DNA of 64,000 bases from Orientia tsutsugamushi (lineage in GTDB: Bacteria; Pseudomonadota; Alphaproteobacteria; Rickettsiales; Rickettsiaceae), in NCBI RefSeq assembly GCF_900327275.1, contig NZ_LS398548.1:682001-746000 (forward strand). The letters run 5' to 3'. Made by a program: the position numbers and the translations under genes. Numbering within the stretch: position 1 is the first letter of the stretch; each line of letters begins with the position of its first letter. Below, piece after piece: positions 9,262 to 19,035 of this stretch. The notes below the pieces were generated by a model. It was not told where the DNA came from. It saw only the letters and a list, made by a program, of their open reading frames with translations, and ran no database searches.

Positions 9262-9797
9262 TCTCTTTAACACCAGTCAATAACAAAAGGTAATTAGGAG
9301 TTCGCTTGTAAGTCAAAAGGTAAGTCTTATCGACAGCTATATGTTTACTATCGCTAAACCAATAACGAAGCGTTCCACTAATTAATACTCCATTCATTTA
9401 TCACTTCAACCTTCTTTAGAAAAAAAGAGTGAAGACACATTTGAGCCTTTAACAAATTGCAAATGATTCTGAAAAAAATTTTTAAAGATTCAGTATTACT
9501 GAATACCACTTTCATGTCTGCTATTTGTCTTTCTACCTCATTTGGAGAAGTAGTAAATAAGAGTTTCATCACATAAATTGCCAATTCCTTTAAATAGGTT
9601 TCATGGTAATTTTTTGATGAAAACGTCATTTTACGATCAGGCTCCATTGCTGGAATTAACAACCACTTTTCTTCTTTGGTAATTGCAGCCATTATCGCAA
9701 TTATATTAGCTGCAGCTAGCAATATAGTTACTGAAAGTAAGCATTTATTATATTTAACCAGCTCTTGTATAGCATTTTGCTTAAAGAGATGATTCAT
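9262..9797 (-). pseudogene. traE: traE, frameshifted
   Basis: F-type TraE, an inner-membrane anchored component of the channel core. The N-terminal membrane segment is clear (CLLSVTILLAAANIIAIMAA), followed by NYHETYLKELAIYVMKLLFT, which fits the TraE family. The frame shifts at an A run near 9420 and again near 9395. The C-terminal SKHIAVDKTYLLTYKRTPNY is read in another frame. The start overlaps the traL stop by TAATG, which indicates coupled translation originally. Confidence 0.75.
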
Positions 9798-10093
9798 TAT
9801 TTGCCAACTTTTTTGCCCAGCAATCTTGAATATCCTAATGGAGCTGGCAATAAACCTTTAGCTACTAAAAAACTTTTTAGCAAAAAATTCTCCGATACCT
9901 TCTTAAATTTCTTAAAGCAATAACATAGAGCAATTCCTCCAACCATAAATGCTAGGCCTAATTTAGCATGCCTGCTGTTTAGTAGTACAATTCCTGGAGC
10001 TACTCCAGCTAATACTACTCCCCATTCATCAATGCTCAAACCCATATACTTCAATGGCCTCGATAATGCCCAACATAATTTTTGATTTTGCAT
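9797..10093 (-). CDS. traL: TraL, conjugative channel membrane protein
   Basis: 98-aa TraL-family protein (usually 90-105 aa), a small inner-membrane component of F-type assembly. It contains ALSRPLKYMGLSIDEWGVVL, then a hydrophobic pair of segments (VVLAGVAPGIVLL and LAFMVGGIALCYCF) and a basic end. I chose the ATG of MQNQKLCW over one six codons upstream. MQNQK is where similarity to the second copy at 59169 begins, and AAGG lies at a suitable distance. The stop overlaps the traE start. Intact, but its partners traE and traK are broken here. Confidence 0.8.
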   Translation of the reverse strand: MQNQKLCWALSRPLKYMGLSIDEWGVVLAGVAPGIVLLNSRHAKLGLAFMVGGIALCYCFKKFKKVSENFLLKSFLVAKGLLPAPLGYSRLLGKKVGK

Positions 10094-10184
10094 AATTACC
10101 TTCAGCCGCAATTAAAGCATGAGATTTTTCATTCTACTACTGTGATTTTCAAAAATTTACAAAATCTATCTAATATATCAAGCC

Positions 10185-11534
10185 TTATTTCTCAGATAAG
10201 CTGTTTATTATCTGTCTTTCTTCTTTGCGACCTAATGATGCTAAGATTTCAGGTATTATCTTGTCTAGTTCAGTATTAGCATTATCACTTGTTAATATAT
10301 TGTTTACAACTTTATTTGTAGCTGCTTTTACCTTATCTATACTAATTTTAGTATAAATTTTAGCTGTTGTTGAAATACGACTATGCCCTAATATTTCAGC
10401 TATTGTCTGTAGTTTTTCTCCATTATTTATCGACCAAGTTGCAAACGTTCTTCTAAGATCATGTATTGTTACATTCGGTATTCTAGCTTTTGTGCGAATT
10501 TTATCCCATGCACATTGTATTGCCTCGCTTGACCAGTGTTTGCTATTATCTCTTGGGCTTGGCAATACCCATTCACTATTTGTTTCTTGCTTTAGGTATT
10601 TCAATATTGTTATTAATGCATCAGCTAATCCTACATATAGTGTCTTTCCACTTTTACTCTTAGTTTTTGGTATATGCCATATTTTTTCGCTAAGGCTTAT
10701 CTCGTCCCATCTCATTCCTAATACATTACTTTTACGTGCTGCAGTGAATAAACTTATAAATGTAAAAATTTTTCCTGATCGTTCTGCTCGCTTTTGCGAT
10801 TCTGTTAATTGACTATTTTCCTTTTCTTTTAGCACGGCCATAAGTCTTCTCATTTCTTCATTTGTTACATATCTAGATCTTGATTCTTGCCTGTGCCTTT
10901 TTATTCCATGAACAGGATTTTTATCTATTAATCCCCATTCTATAGCTTTATTAAATATAGGGTTTAATTTCGTAAGAATATCGTTTGCTGTTACATAGTA
11001 TTTCTTTTCTGTTTTTTCGTCAAAAAGCTTCTGAATATCTTCTACGGTAACTTTAGATATATCTTTATCGTAGAAAGGTACTGTATAACTCTTTACCGTT
11101 AAATAGGTTTTCTTCCAACTTTTTGGATGATAAATCCTACTATATTCAGCATATTTTCAATGCACCTGTCCGAATGTTAGTTCGGTTTGTAATCCAAGTC
11201 TCTTATTTCTTTTTTCTCTCCTTTCTTTATTTATCTCCCGTCTTTCATCCATTGGATTTATTCCGTTAGCAATATCCTTTTTCAACTTCATTATCTTCTT
11301 CCTAGCCTCTTTTACAGTCAGATCTGGTGAAGTTCCTATTTTTATCTTATAATATCTGCCACCAATGTTTATTGCTAAATAAAATCTTCTAAATCCAGTA
11401 TATGATATTATCAAAAGTAGGTTCCTTTCTTTTGTATCTCTAAACTGGATTATTTTTTCTTCTTTGGTTGGTGCTTTTATTTTATTTAATGCTGATTGTG
11501 TAAAGTTAAGTAATATTACTGACATATTTATCAC
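10185..11534 (-). pseudogene. Tyrosine integrase family 2, one in-frame TGA
   Basis: A ~449-codon P4-like integrase whose whole frame is preserved except for TGA at 11157-11159. The N-terminal DUF4102-type domain is at residues 1-110 (YYKIKIGTSPDLTVKEARKK). After the stop come the core-binding domain (YHPKSWKKTYLTVKSYTVPF) and then the catalytic boxes: FTAARKSNVLGMRW (Arg), IHDLRRTFATW (HxxR), GHSRISTTAKIYTK (His and Tyr). Copy 2 at 57798 reads CAT GAA AAA at the stop position, where this copy has CAT TGA AAA. Without readthrough it yields only the arm-binding part. Start ATG follows GGGTGATAAAT. Confidence 0.88.
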
Positions 11535-11951
11535 CCTTCATTAATTTAAAATTGAAGTAATTAAATAATAACTTATTAATTTTTAAAATTAGCTTAAACT
11601 TATAACTCGTAGTATGATTTTTATTTAATAGCAAATACTTTTGTAAAAATAAAAAATATTTTTAAGCAACGTTATCAATTGAAGGTTACTTTAAGCTTAT
11701 CAACTACAAATTCAAGTTGCTTGATTAAAAATCAGCATTCCAATTAGCTAAATATCATACATATATTTTGTTATATTTGTGCAATTACCATCAAGATATT
11801 ATTATCATATTGACAAGTAATATTAATACATCTACAGTTAAATCCATATATCAATTTAAATGAGAATAAACTACATAGCAGATTTTATAATGCGTATAAA
11901 GCTCATAATAACTCTTAATCTAACTTATTTCTTCTTGTTAGTTAAATCATC
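11535..11951. repeat. RAGE end upstream of integrase 2
   Basis: About 415 bp without genes, repeated in inverted orientation at 57372-57797 with scattered differences. It ends at the candidate attachment core at 11952. Upstream position and conservation suggest integrase promoter and arm-binding sites; no specific motif identified. Confidence 0.65.
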
Positions 11952-11968
11952 TTAAACTATACATCTAT
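11952..11968. other. Candidate attachment core
   Basis: ATAGATGTATAGTTTAA (minus strand). The same or nearly the same 17-mer lies at four junctions: here, 17900-17916 (identical), 29652-29668 (one mismatch) and 57355-57371 (three mismatches). On one side here is RAGE-end DNA, on the other a truncated HATPase-like gene. Confidence 0.5.
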
Positions 11969-12058
11969 TTGTTTTATTGTTGTGCTATTAATTCCCTCTG
12001 TAGATAATTTTTCGGTTAATTTATTGATTTTATTTTGACCTTCGTCTTCAATAGGCAT
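11957..12058 (-). pseudogene. HATPase-like protein, N-terminal fragment
   Basis: 33 codons beginning MPIEDEGQNKINKLTEKLST. They match the first 32 residues of the gene at 34759-35535 with one change, then stop at the attachment core. A RAGE copy appears to have entered or recombined at this point. Confidence 0.8.
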
Positions 12059-12143
12059 AGAATCCTCCTGCTGTATTAGTTTATATAGCAGCTAGAGATT
12101 TAAAAAGTAAATTTTAGGTTTATCGTCTTTAATCTCTAGCAGA

Positions 12144-12235
12144 ATATTATCTAAATCTTGAATCTCAGATAATATCAGGTACACAGTATCATTTAGATTT
12201 TTATCAGTACATGACTTTTTGTCATAATTATGAAA
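12144..12235. repeat. 92-bp direct repeat, left
   Basis: Same sequence as 13409-13500 with about two changes. It contains an inverted repeat ATTATCT...AGATAAT that can form a hairpin. The two copies flank the unknown 238-aa gene. Confidence 0.85.
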
Positions 12236-12408
12236 AATTTTTCATCTTTTTTAAAGTAGATGCGAAATTGTCGCATTGTTATTTACATCTAAAAAAACAA
12301 AATATCCTTCAAAATTAGATATACAATTGATTCTGAGTTATAAAAAAAGACTTTGATAATTTAGTATATTAACTGAAAAAGTTCTGAACTTATCTTATTG
12401 CTCTTAAT

Positions 12409-13125
12409 TTAAACATCAGGTTCGAGCACGTCTTTAAAACGACCCATAATATCACAAATATAAAAATCAAGTGCTGTATTAACTAAGTCAAAATCTTTTT
12501 TTTCTATCGAATTAAGATCTTCTTTTATTTCAAGCTGCCCTTGAGCCAATAGTAGTTGTTTGATAATTACGTTTCTTTGTTTCGAATTAATACAATGATA
12601 ATACTTAAGTGTGCGGTATAGTAGTTTTTGTTCAAGATAAATTATATTCTTAAAATGTTCTGGTGTAATAAATTCCTGAAAGGGTTTGATCCCTTTATTT
12701 ATTAGCATATTGCTAGAACATTTTTTGATTGGTATTTCAAGTGCTATGGAATGCATTCGTATAATTTTATACATACAAAAATCAAGAAAGTTTTGACCTT
12801 TCTTATTCCAAATAAAATCATTTTCATTTGTTAATTTTAAAATATATTTTTGTTCCTTTCTGGTTAAGTTATAATTTAGATCAGTTAAATAACCTGTTAA
12901 ACATTTTTTTTGCTGATCTATTGTTAAATTAGATTTTATCTTTATAAGATGAGTTATTAGAAGTTGTATTAAATTTTTTTGTTCTGTATGACTGTGCAAG
13001 TCATTAAAAAAAGCAAACCATTTTTCCTGTGAAACTGAAAAAATTTGTGTTGCTTTATTTTGTTTGCGTAGGTTAAACATTCGATAGAACAAGTGTTTTG
13101 CTGCGCTTAAGACTTGTATATGCAT
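12409..13125 (-). CDS. Hypothetical 238-aa protein between direct repeats
   Basis: Open frame of 238 aa that I do not recognise. It is predicted helical and rich in Lys, Leu and Ile, with no signal peptide or membrane span. It begins MHIQVLSAAKHLFYRMFNLR and includes a Trp-containing segment (QEKWFAFFNDLHSHTEQKN). It lies between the two 92-bp copies of the dam/HATPase intergenic sequence, so it was added to, or trapped in, that spacer. No homologue elsewhere in the window. The frame is undamaged in a decayed neighbourhood. Confidence 0.6.
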   Translation of the reverse strand: MHIQVLSAAKHLFYRMFNLRKQNKATQIFSVSQEKWFAFFNDLHSHTEQKNLIQLLITHLIKIKSNLTIDQQKKCLTGYLTDLNYNLTRKEQKYILKLTNENDFIWNKKGQNFLDFCMYKIIRMHSIALEIPIKKCSSNMLINKGIKPFQEFITPEHFKNIIYLEQKLLYRTLKYYHCINSKQRNVIIKQLLLAQGQLEIKEDLNSIEKKDFDLVNTALDFYICDIMGRFKDVLEPDV

Positions 13126-13408
13126 ACTTTACTCTTTAAAACCCCGCATAATATTTAACAATTATATATTTATTATTAATCTTGAGTTATAAATTGAGAT
13201 AGCCTAAAATAATTAGGCCATTAGCAAAATGTAAAACGTAGCTATGGAGATATCGTATTTTTAGATTTTTTTTGTTTATTGTTATTCTTATAACTAATAA
13301 TCATAGCATTACTTTTGCTATTTGAAGTAGTAATTAAAGTGTAGCTAGAGATTCATTTGTACCTTTACTAACAGATTCTGAAGTTTTAATGAAATAACCT
13401 CTAGCTAA
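13126..13408. other. Non-coding spacer
   Basis: A+T-rich spacer with no convincing ORF or RNA. It holds the upstream region of the 238-aa gene. Confidence 0.4.
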
Positions 13409-13500
13409 ATATTATCTAAATCTTGAATCTCAGATAATATCAGGTATACACTATCATTTAGATTTTTATCAGTACATGACTTTTTGTCATAATTATGAAA
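13409..13500. repeat. 92-bp direct repeat, right
   Basis: Second copy of the repeat at 12144-12235. The sequence just beyond it (GATGCGAAATTATCACATT) is also shared with 23818, upstream of another dam copy. Confidence 0.85.
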
Positions 13501-13661
13501 TTTTTAAAATAGATGCGAAATTATCACATTGTATCTCTAGCTACAAAAATATCATTCAAAAAAGATTTATAAAAAAAGTTCTGTAGCAGTTATTATTACT
13601 GGCTTTAAGGCTTATTTTCTGCTATAATTCATAGTAGAGATTTAATTAATCAAAAATTCTT

Positions 13662-13982
13662 GTGTCAATAGCAATTTCTAATGAACCAAAGCCTTTTCTC
13701 CATTGAGTTGGAGGCAAAAGGAGAATTGTTAATAGATTAATAGAGCATCTTCCTTCAGGGCCATACTATAATTACTATGAACCATTCCTTGGAGGTGGGG
13801 CTTTATTTTTTCAAGTTAGGCATCTGTTTAAACAATGTTTTTTTCTGATATTAATCTCGACTTAATTACTAGTTATCACGCTGTAAAAAAGACTTCTTCA
13901 TTACTCATATTGGATTATATACTCAATCAATGAACAACGCAATCCTGTTAATGAGCTAATCATTACTAACTATTCGAACTAA
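13662..13982 (+). pseudogene. dam-like adenine methylase remnant
   Basis: GTG start and N-terminus as in the complete gene at 33564-34373 (KPFLH, then the YYEPFLGGGALFFQVRH cofactor motif). The Trp after FLH has become TGA, a frameshift follows near 13847, and about 480 bp including the DPPY box are missing. The C-terminal end (RNPVNELIITNY) is retained. Dead. Confidence 0.85.
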
Positions 13983-14004
13983 CTACTTGACCTGAGCTTA
14001 GCAA

Positions 14005-14511
14005 TTAAAGATGAACCCGCAATCCAAATCGTATATGAATAGGAAGTGGTCTATAGTTAGCCATTGTGCTACATTCAATGTCCAAATATGTATCTCTTGA
14101 TAAGTTTATTGTTGTACCAACTCCTAAGTCTATACCAGTACCGCTATCACTATTGAAAGCTGATACTAGGCCACCTGTAACAAAAATTGATGCTTTGTTA
14201 CCTTCAATTATATTGTAATAATAATTTCCTTGAATAAAGTTATCTCTACAGTTGTGATGACACATAAATCCTAATCTTACATCCATTCTGTGCCGATCTA
14301 ATCTATAACCAATTCCAGCTTCTAATGTATCGTAGCTAGTAGCAATACCAGTTGAAAATTTTATATAGAATTGTTGTGAAGTATCAATACCACCTTTAGA
14401 GGCATTGAAGTTTACATTATTATTTGCTGTACATATCGATGGTGAAGATAATACAACGAATGCTAATATAACAGCATAACCCGGTTGTAAAAGTAATTTC
14501 AAAACATTCAT
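14005..14511 (-). CDS. Small outer-membrane beta-barrel-like protein, copy A
   Basis: 168 aa. A signal peptide (MNVLKLLLQPGYAVILAFVV, Ala-type cleavage near CTANNN) is followed by alternating polar/hydrophobic strands (YIKFSTGIATSYDTLEAGIG; HRMDVRLGFMC). The last residues are RFGLRVHL, in line with a small outer-membrane barrel. I start at the inner ATG (14511) because AGAGAAG precedes it and copy B (33057) starts at the same residue; an ATG nine codons upstream is also open. About 90% identical to copy B. Exact family unknown. Confidence 0.65.
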   Translation of the reverse strand: MNVLKLLLQPGYAVILAFVVLSSPSICTANNNVNFNASKGGIDTSQQFYIKFSTGIATSYDTLEAGIGYRLDRHRMDVRLGFMCHHNCRDNFIQGNYYYNIIEGNKASIFVTGGLVSAFNSDSGTGIDLGVGTTINLSRDTYLDIECSTMANYRPLPIHIRFGLRVHL

Positions 14512-14557
14512 ATTAACTTCTCTTTTTAATATTAACATATTAGCTATCTGTTGAAAC

Positions 14558-15202
14558 CTAATACCATGGGACCCATTGTTCCGTTAGAAAGTTGAATATA
14601 TCTGCATTACCGCTTTTAGCAGCATAATCTATAGTAGTCATGCCGTTATCATCTTTTGCATCAATATCTGCTCCATAATCAATCAAAAGCTGTATAATAT
14701 CTATGATTTTATTACGAACAGCAATATGTAGTAGTGTTTCTCCTTCATCATATTTTTTATTAATACCAGTAGAATTATGTTTTAGCATAATTGCTAAAGG
14801 TTCTACACATTTGCATTTAGCAGCATCGGATAAAGGTGTATTACCTTGATTATTCTCGATATTTACATCAGCATTATATTTTAGCAGTAATGCTATGTGA
14901 TCATTGCAATAGGTAGGATATTTTTCGAAAAATTCATAATATACTTGAATTGTGTCAACAACAAGATGTAAAGCAGTGTGCCCATCATTATCTTGTGCGT
15001 TTACGTTAGCTCCATTGCTTAGTAAAATCTCGGCAATAGGTAGATTCTTATATTTCAAAGCCACAGATAAAGCAGTAGTACCGTTTTTATATTTTGAATT
15101 GACAAGTGTACTATCCTTATTAATAAGCTGCTTCACTTTTTTAATATCACCATCTTGAATAGCGCTATGTAAGGTATACTTAGTCTTAGATTTTAATATC
15201 AT
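14558..15202 (-). CDS. Ankyrin-repeat protein, copy A
   Basis: 214 aa made almost entirely of about five ankyrin repeats. Examples are KNGTTALSVALKYKNLPIAE, DNDGHTALHLVV, NQGNTPLSDAAK, EGETLLHIAVRNK and DNGMTTIDYAAKSGNADIF. It has no signal peptide and none of the F-box-like tail known from longer Orientia ankyrin effectors. Such proteins bind other proteins and are often secreted into the host cell, but nothing here proves secretion. It lies between the SpoT-like and OMP genes, as in copy B at 32365-33009. Confidence 0.85.
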   Translation of the reverse strand: MILKSKTKYTLHSAIQDGDIKKVKQLINKDSTLVNSKYKNGTTALSVALKYKNLPIAEILLSNGANVNAQDNDGHTALHLVVDTIQVYYEFFEKYPTYCNDHIALLLKYNADVNIENNQGNTPLSDAAKCKCVEPLAIMLKHNSTGINKKYDEGETLLHIAVRNKIIDIIQLLIDYGADIDAKDDNGMTTIDYAAKSGNADIFNFLTEQWVPWY

Positions 15203-15236
15203 ATATTTAATCCTTTCATTCTCAATTATTTACTCA

Positions 15237-15809
15237 TTAGCTAGCATGAAGTTTACAATATTCGCTTAAGCGTTCTCCGATCTCTGGTAGTTTAAGGTAT
15301 TCAGCAAGAGCTATAAATTCTTGCTGAGTTTCAAATATTATTTCTTGCCTTTTGTGAGGAGGTTTGATGAATATAGTTGTAATATTATGGAATCTATCAA
15401 AAAGCTTGATCAGTAATAGTTCTGTTTTATTTTGGCTGCGTAATATTTGTATCATTTCCATAGCACTGATTTTCTTATTATTCCTAACCCTTGTGAGATC
15501 TGAAACTTGTTCTGCAATATTACTACCAAATTCGTAACTTATTCTTTCTTTAGTTAATCTTGTGTCTTCAAGTGTATCATGTAGTATTGCAGTAATAATT
15601 GTATCTGTTTCAAAGCTGTGGTCTGATACCATGTGAGCTACTTTCAATGGATGTGTGTAGTAGAGTTCTGTATCTCTCTTTTGCTGGCAATGATATTTTT
15701 TAGCGTAAAGTATTGCTTTTTCAACTCTATCAAGATCAATTTTGGTGTTAAATCTTATGTTGGTTTCAAACAGCTTATTTATTAAGCTCTCACTATAAAA
15801 ATCTATCAT
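15237..15809 (-). CDS. SpoT-like HD hydrolase, hydrolase domain only, copy A1
   Basis: 190 aa, the HD domain of the RelA/SpoT family without the synthetase, TGS or ACT domains. The motifs are QQKRDTELYYTHPLKVAHMV (metal-binding His), TAILHDTLEDTRLTKERI (HD box) and IKLFDRFHNI (the conserved D in the fifth motif). Such short proteins (Mesh1/SAH type) hydrolyse (p)ppGpp with Mn2+. The family's usual THAGxxR-like Gly in the first motif is replaced (YHCQQKRD, against YHGQQKRD in copy B). It starts at ATG after GAGGTGGACA. Confidence 0.82.
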   Translation of the reverse strand: MIDFYSESLINKLFETNIRFNTKIDLDRVEKAILYAKKYHCQQKRDTELYYTHPLKVAHMVSDHSFETDTIITAILHDTLEDTRLTKERISYEFGSNIAEQVSDLTRVRNNKKISAMEMIQILRSQNKTELLLIKLFDRFHNITTIFIKPPHKRQEIIFETQQEFIALAEYLKLPEIGERLSEYCKLHAS

Positions 15810-16039
15810 TGTCCACCTCTAAATGGTTATTAATAAATTATACCATAATTTAAACTTTTTGTATACTCCAATCCCAGATAAAAACTGGAAAAGAAGCAAA
15901 TTAAATTATAAATTTTTTGAATTCAGTTATCACGATGCCAAAAACCAATCTTGAGTTGCATATCTCTGGTGTTAATGAGTAAAATTTTGCTGTAATTTTT
16001 TTTTGGACAAGCATTTTTTCATTCATATTACCCTTAAGT
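15810..16039. repeat. Conserved spacer upstream of SpoT-like genes
   Basis: About 230 bp, also present at 31529-31757 (inverted relative to this one) and in diverged form at 56124-56357. It carries a promoter-like A+T-rich stretch and the SpoT ribosome site. The third copy follows dnaB rather than rep, so dnaB may once have stood between rep and the SpoT-like gene in all units. Confidence 0.6.
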
Positions 16040-17752
16040 TTACTTACACTGAACTAATTCAAACGAAAACCCTTGAGCTTCAAAAGCACGCTCTAGAATG
16101 AGCTTAAAATTTGATTTGATATAGCTATTCGCAAAGCTTGTTAAAGCCTTAATGAATATTTTTTTATTAACATTATCTTCATTTACAACTTCTAATTTAC
16201 TAAACCATATTTTATCAATAACTTGCTCATATTCATAATGTTGAAGTATGTATTTTCGTACTTTGAACAATATAGAGTTAGAACCTAGCTCTTTACTAAG
16301 TTCTGAAAGGTAATCTTCATCACTTATTTGTTGCTGTAAAACTGTTGTTTTTTGATACTCCGTTGCGCTATTGGTAACTTGTTTTGATTCATCAAATGGT
16401 ATAACTTGTAACTGCTCAATATCGTTGCTATACACAGCTCGTACCTCCTGTAGTATCTTGAATTTAATATGATCTGATAGTGTAATATTCTTAAGCAACC
16501 TGATGTAATATTTGTTTTTAACCGCTGCCCTAAAATCACAAGATGTTAAAATTTGATAAGCCATATCTGCTTCAAAGACTCCAGCTATTTTACGCTTCAA
16601 CTGAGCCTTCATACTACATACTACGATCTGTACCAGATTCAATATTTGCTAGATACTGTTCTTTAAATCTTCCTACATCATTAAATCCAAAATTTCTACT
16701 ATTAGCCTGATCAGTAGTTAGTAATTCATTTGCTAAGGCTTTTGCCATATAGTTTAGCACTGCTATCTTATTTACAAAATGACGGTTTGGATATTTATTT
16801 GATAACTTCAACAGTAATTGATTTATGAAGTATATGTTGAAGCTTCTACTAGACATACGTTGTAGTATAATTGCATCTTCTGGTGTTAGTGGATAATAAT
16901 CTGCTAGTCTTTTTCTTTTGGGATAGCATTCATTCTTTTCAACCTCTGAATTCTTAGTAATAGCTGGAGTTGCTAACTCACTATTTTGCTCATAATCCTT
17001 GTTTGATGGCTTGTCATTACTAACATCACTAAGCTCATAGAAATTCAAATTCTGTTGTTGCTGTTGATTTTCTTTTTCATTTTCTACTAACTCAATTTCT
17101 ATAAAATCATCAGATTCCGTATATTTAAACTTCAAATTTTGCTGTTGATCTTCATTTTTATTTTGATCATTCTCTATTAACTTATCTTCAGTAGATCTAG
17201 ATCTATTATTATTTTTTTATTATTATTATATCTATATATGTAGCTGCAATTTTTTGCAGGTTCACCTGCAAATTCTTGCAAATTGATGTGAAAATTTTTT
17301 TGTTGCAGAAGGACAATTTTTTCTTCTTTTTTTTCTTTTTCAGTGAAACGCTGAAAATTTTTTAGAAGTTTTACACAAAGAACATTACGTACCTTGAGAT
17401 TGCCTTTAATTATTGTTCTATTTTCAACTTTAATAAAACCTGCATTTCTTAATTCAACCAAACATTGTCTAACTCTGCGGTAACGAAGGTTTAACTCTTT
17501 TTCAAAAAAGTAATAACTTTCCTGTAATTCATCTATATCTTTGTTGTAATAGATATGTAGTCTATATACTATAAATGATAAAAGCTGTTTAGATGTTTTG
17601 CTTAAAGCTTTAGCATTATCTCCAATCAGATCTTTCCATTCTGCTGGAACAAAATTTCCAATAAAACGATAAAAGACAGTTGCATTATTGCTACTGTTAT
17701 TATTAGCAATTTTGCAATTATTGCTTGCAAAATTACACAAATTTTGCGCCAT
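16040..17752 (-). pseudogene. Replication-initiator-like protein (Rep), copy A, two frameshifts
   Basis: Three ORFs that together match the 571-aa protein at 27057-28772. The N-terminal part (17177-17752) has a winged-helix-like segment (LNLRYRRVRQCLVELRNAGF). It ends early at a T run of 7 near 17212, where the intact gene has 8. The middle part (16614-17135) ends after GTDRSM because of a 7-bp tandem duplication (TAGTATG) near 16616. The last part (16040-16632) carries the DnaA-N-like end (IDKIWFSKLEVVNEDNVNKK). Copy B has the 7-bp duplication but not the T-run error. Confidence 0.85.
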
Positions 17753-17899
17753 TTCTAACCTCCAAAAATGTCAGATATAGCAGGTGGTTCAGGCAATTTT
17801 CGCTATCGAAAACCACATTTTTTTTAGCACAAATGTAGCAATTTTGTAGCTATACTCGAAATTTAACGCTCTGAAAGGCTTATAATAACTTAAGTAGTT

Positions 17900-17916
17900 T
17901 TAAACTATACATCTAT
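17900..17916. other. Candidate attachment core between Rpn and rep
   Basis: Identical to the 17-mer at 11952-11968. The sequence on its left matches the region downstream of Rpn in unit B (38190-38225). The sequence on its right matches the region upstream of rep in unit B (29669 on). This is the junction where the two ends of unit B meet. Confidence 0.55.
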
Positions 17917-17980
17917 ATGATTTAATAGAAATAGCATACAACACATTAAAGGTAAAATTTTGTATGTTGTATATTTCTTA

Positions 17981-18919
17981 TTATTTTACGCTATTTTTTA
18001 AATTTAATACTTCTTGTATTGATAAATCCGTATATTCAGCAATTGTCTCAACTGATAATTCAGATTTCAATAATTTTATTGCCAAATCTTTTTTTGCTTC
18101 AGCTTTACCTTCAGCTTTACCTTCAGCTTTACCTTTAATCTCACCTAGCTTTATGCCTTCAGCTTTACCTTCAGCTTTAGCGCGTTCGAGTTTATAATCT
18201 TCGACTGCTTTATTATCCCATATACGCTTTAACTCTTGTTCATAGGTTATTAGTTCGTCTTCACTCCAATTAAACTGATCTAATGCCTCATACGCTCTTT
18301 TTATTATTAAATCTTCACCTATTATTTTATGATATCCATCTAATGTTGTTTCTTTTGCATGTTTAAAAAAATAGCACCACTTCTCTGTTATATTATTTAA
18401 CTCTTCCACTCTATCTTTTTTAAATTTTGGTAATTCTATAAAGGTAAATGAAAAGTCCTTTAGATCATGCTCATATGTCTTTTTATCCAATATTACATGC
18501 CTCGATATATAGTCTTCTTTGTTTGGAAACAATTTATAATCCGCTATAGCTATAAATATAACTTCCTTTAGGTCAGAGTATTTCCCTTCCTTTCCTCTAT
18601 TTGGTTGCCTACCATATGCCTTTGCTGCATAATACTGTGCTCTTTTTTCAAATCCCTGTGTAGGATCTACTTGCATTTCTATTATATATTGTGCACCGTT
18701 TTTATCTTTACACAAAACATCTACTATTGATTCTTTTTTAGACGCTATGTCTGCATCTAATATCGTTCCTAAAAACTCTACTTCTGTTATTTCTCTATTC
18801 CCTTCAAACAACAATATATCGTTCAGAAAATGTATTAGTATGTCCTTGTTTTTTTCTGATCCAAATATCTTTTTAAATGCTACATCATTCTTTGGATCTA
18901 GAAATCTTGATAAATGCAT
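17981..18919 (-). CDS. Rpn-family nuclease (PD-(D/E)XK), copy A
   Basis: 312-aa recombination-promoting nuclease/putative transposase. The N-terminal domain is typical: FLDPKNDVAFKKIFGSEKNK, then the nuclease core SIVDVLCKDKNGAQYIIEMQ with D and ExQ as the catalytic pair. The C-terminal part has a low-complexity AEGKAEGIKLGE stretch followed by a conserved helix (LLKSELSVETIAEYTDLS). It is almost identical to 37165-38175, which is 24 residues longer because of extra repeats. Start is the ATG at MHLSRFLDP. Full length for the family and possibly active. Confidence 0.85.
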   Translation of the reverse strand: MHLSRFLDPKNDVAFKKIFGSEKNKDILIHFLNDILLFEGNREITEVEFLGTILDADIASKKESIVDVLCKDKNGAQYIIEMQVDPTQGFEKRAQYYAAKAYGRQPNRGKEGKYSDLKEVIFIAIADYKLFPNKEDYISRHVILDKKTYEHDLKDFSFTFIELPKFKKDRVEELNNITEKWCYFFKHAKETTLDGYHKIIGEDLIIKRAYEALDQFNWSEDELITYEQELKRIWDNKAVEDYKLERAKAEGKAEGIKLGEIKGKAEGKAEGKAEAKKDLAIKLLKSELSVETIAEYTDLSIQEVLNLKNSVK

Positions 18920-19035
18920 ATATTTTTCATATTTTCTATTCTTTTTAAATTATACAACAAAATAACTTACATGAACATTATTAATTATAAGATGTTATAT
19001 AGGTAACATTGGTCTTCTAAGGCAGATGGTATCAG

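Noticed and set aside
17964-18197. Plus-strand ORF with ALPSALPSALP repeats
   Set aside because: Antisense reading of the AEGK repeat of the Rpn gene. The same holds for ORFs at 47087-47425.
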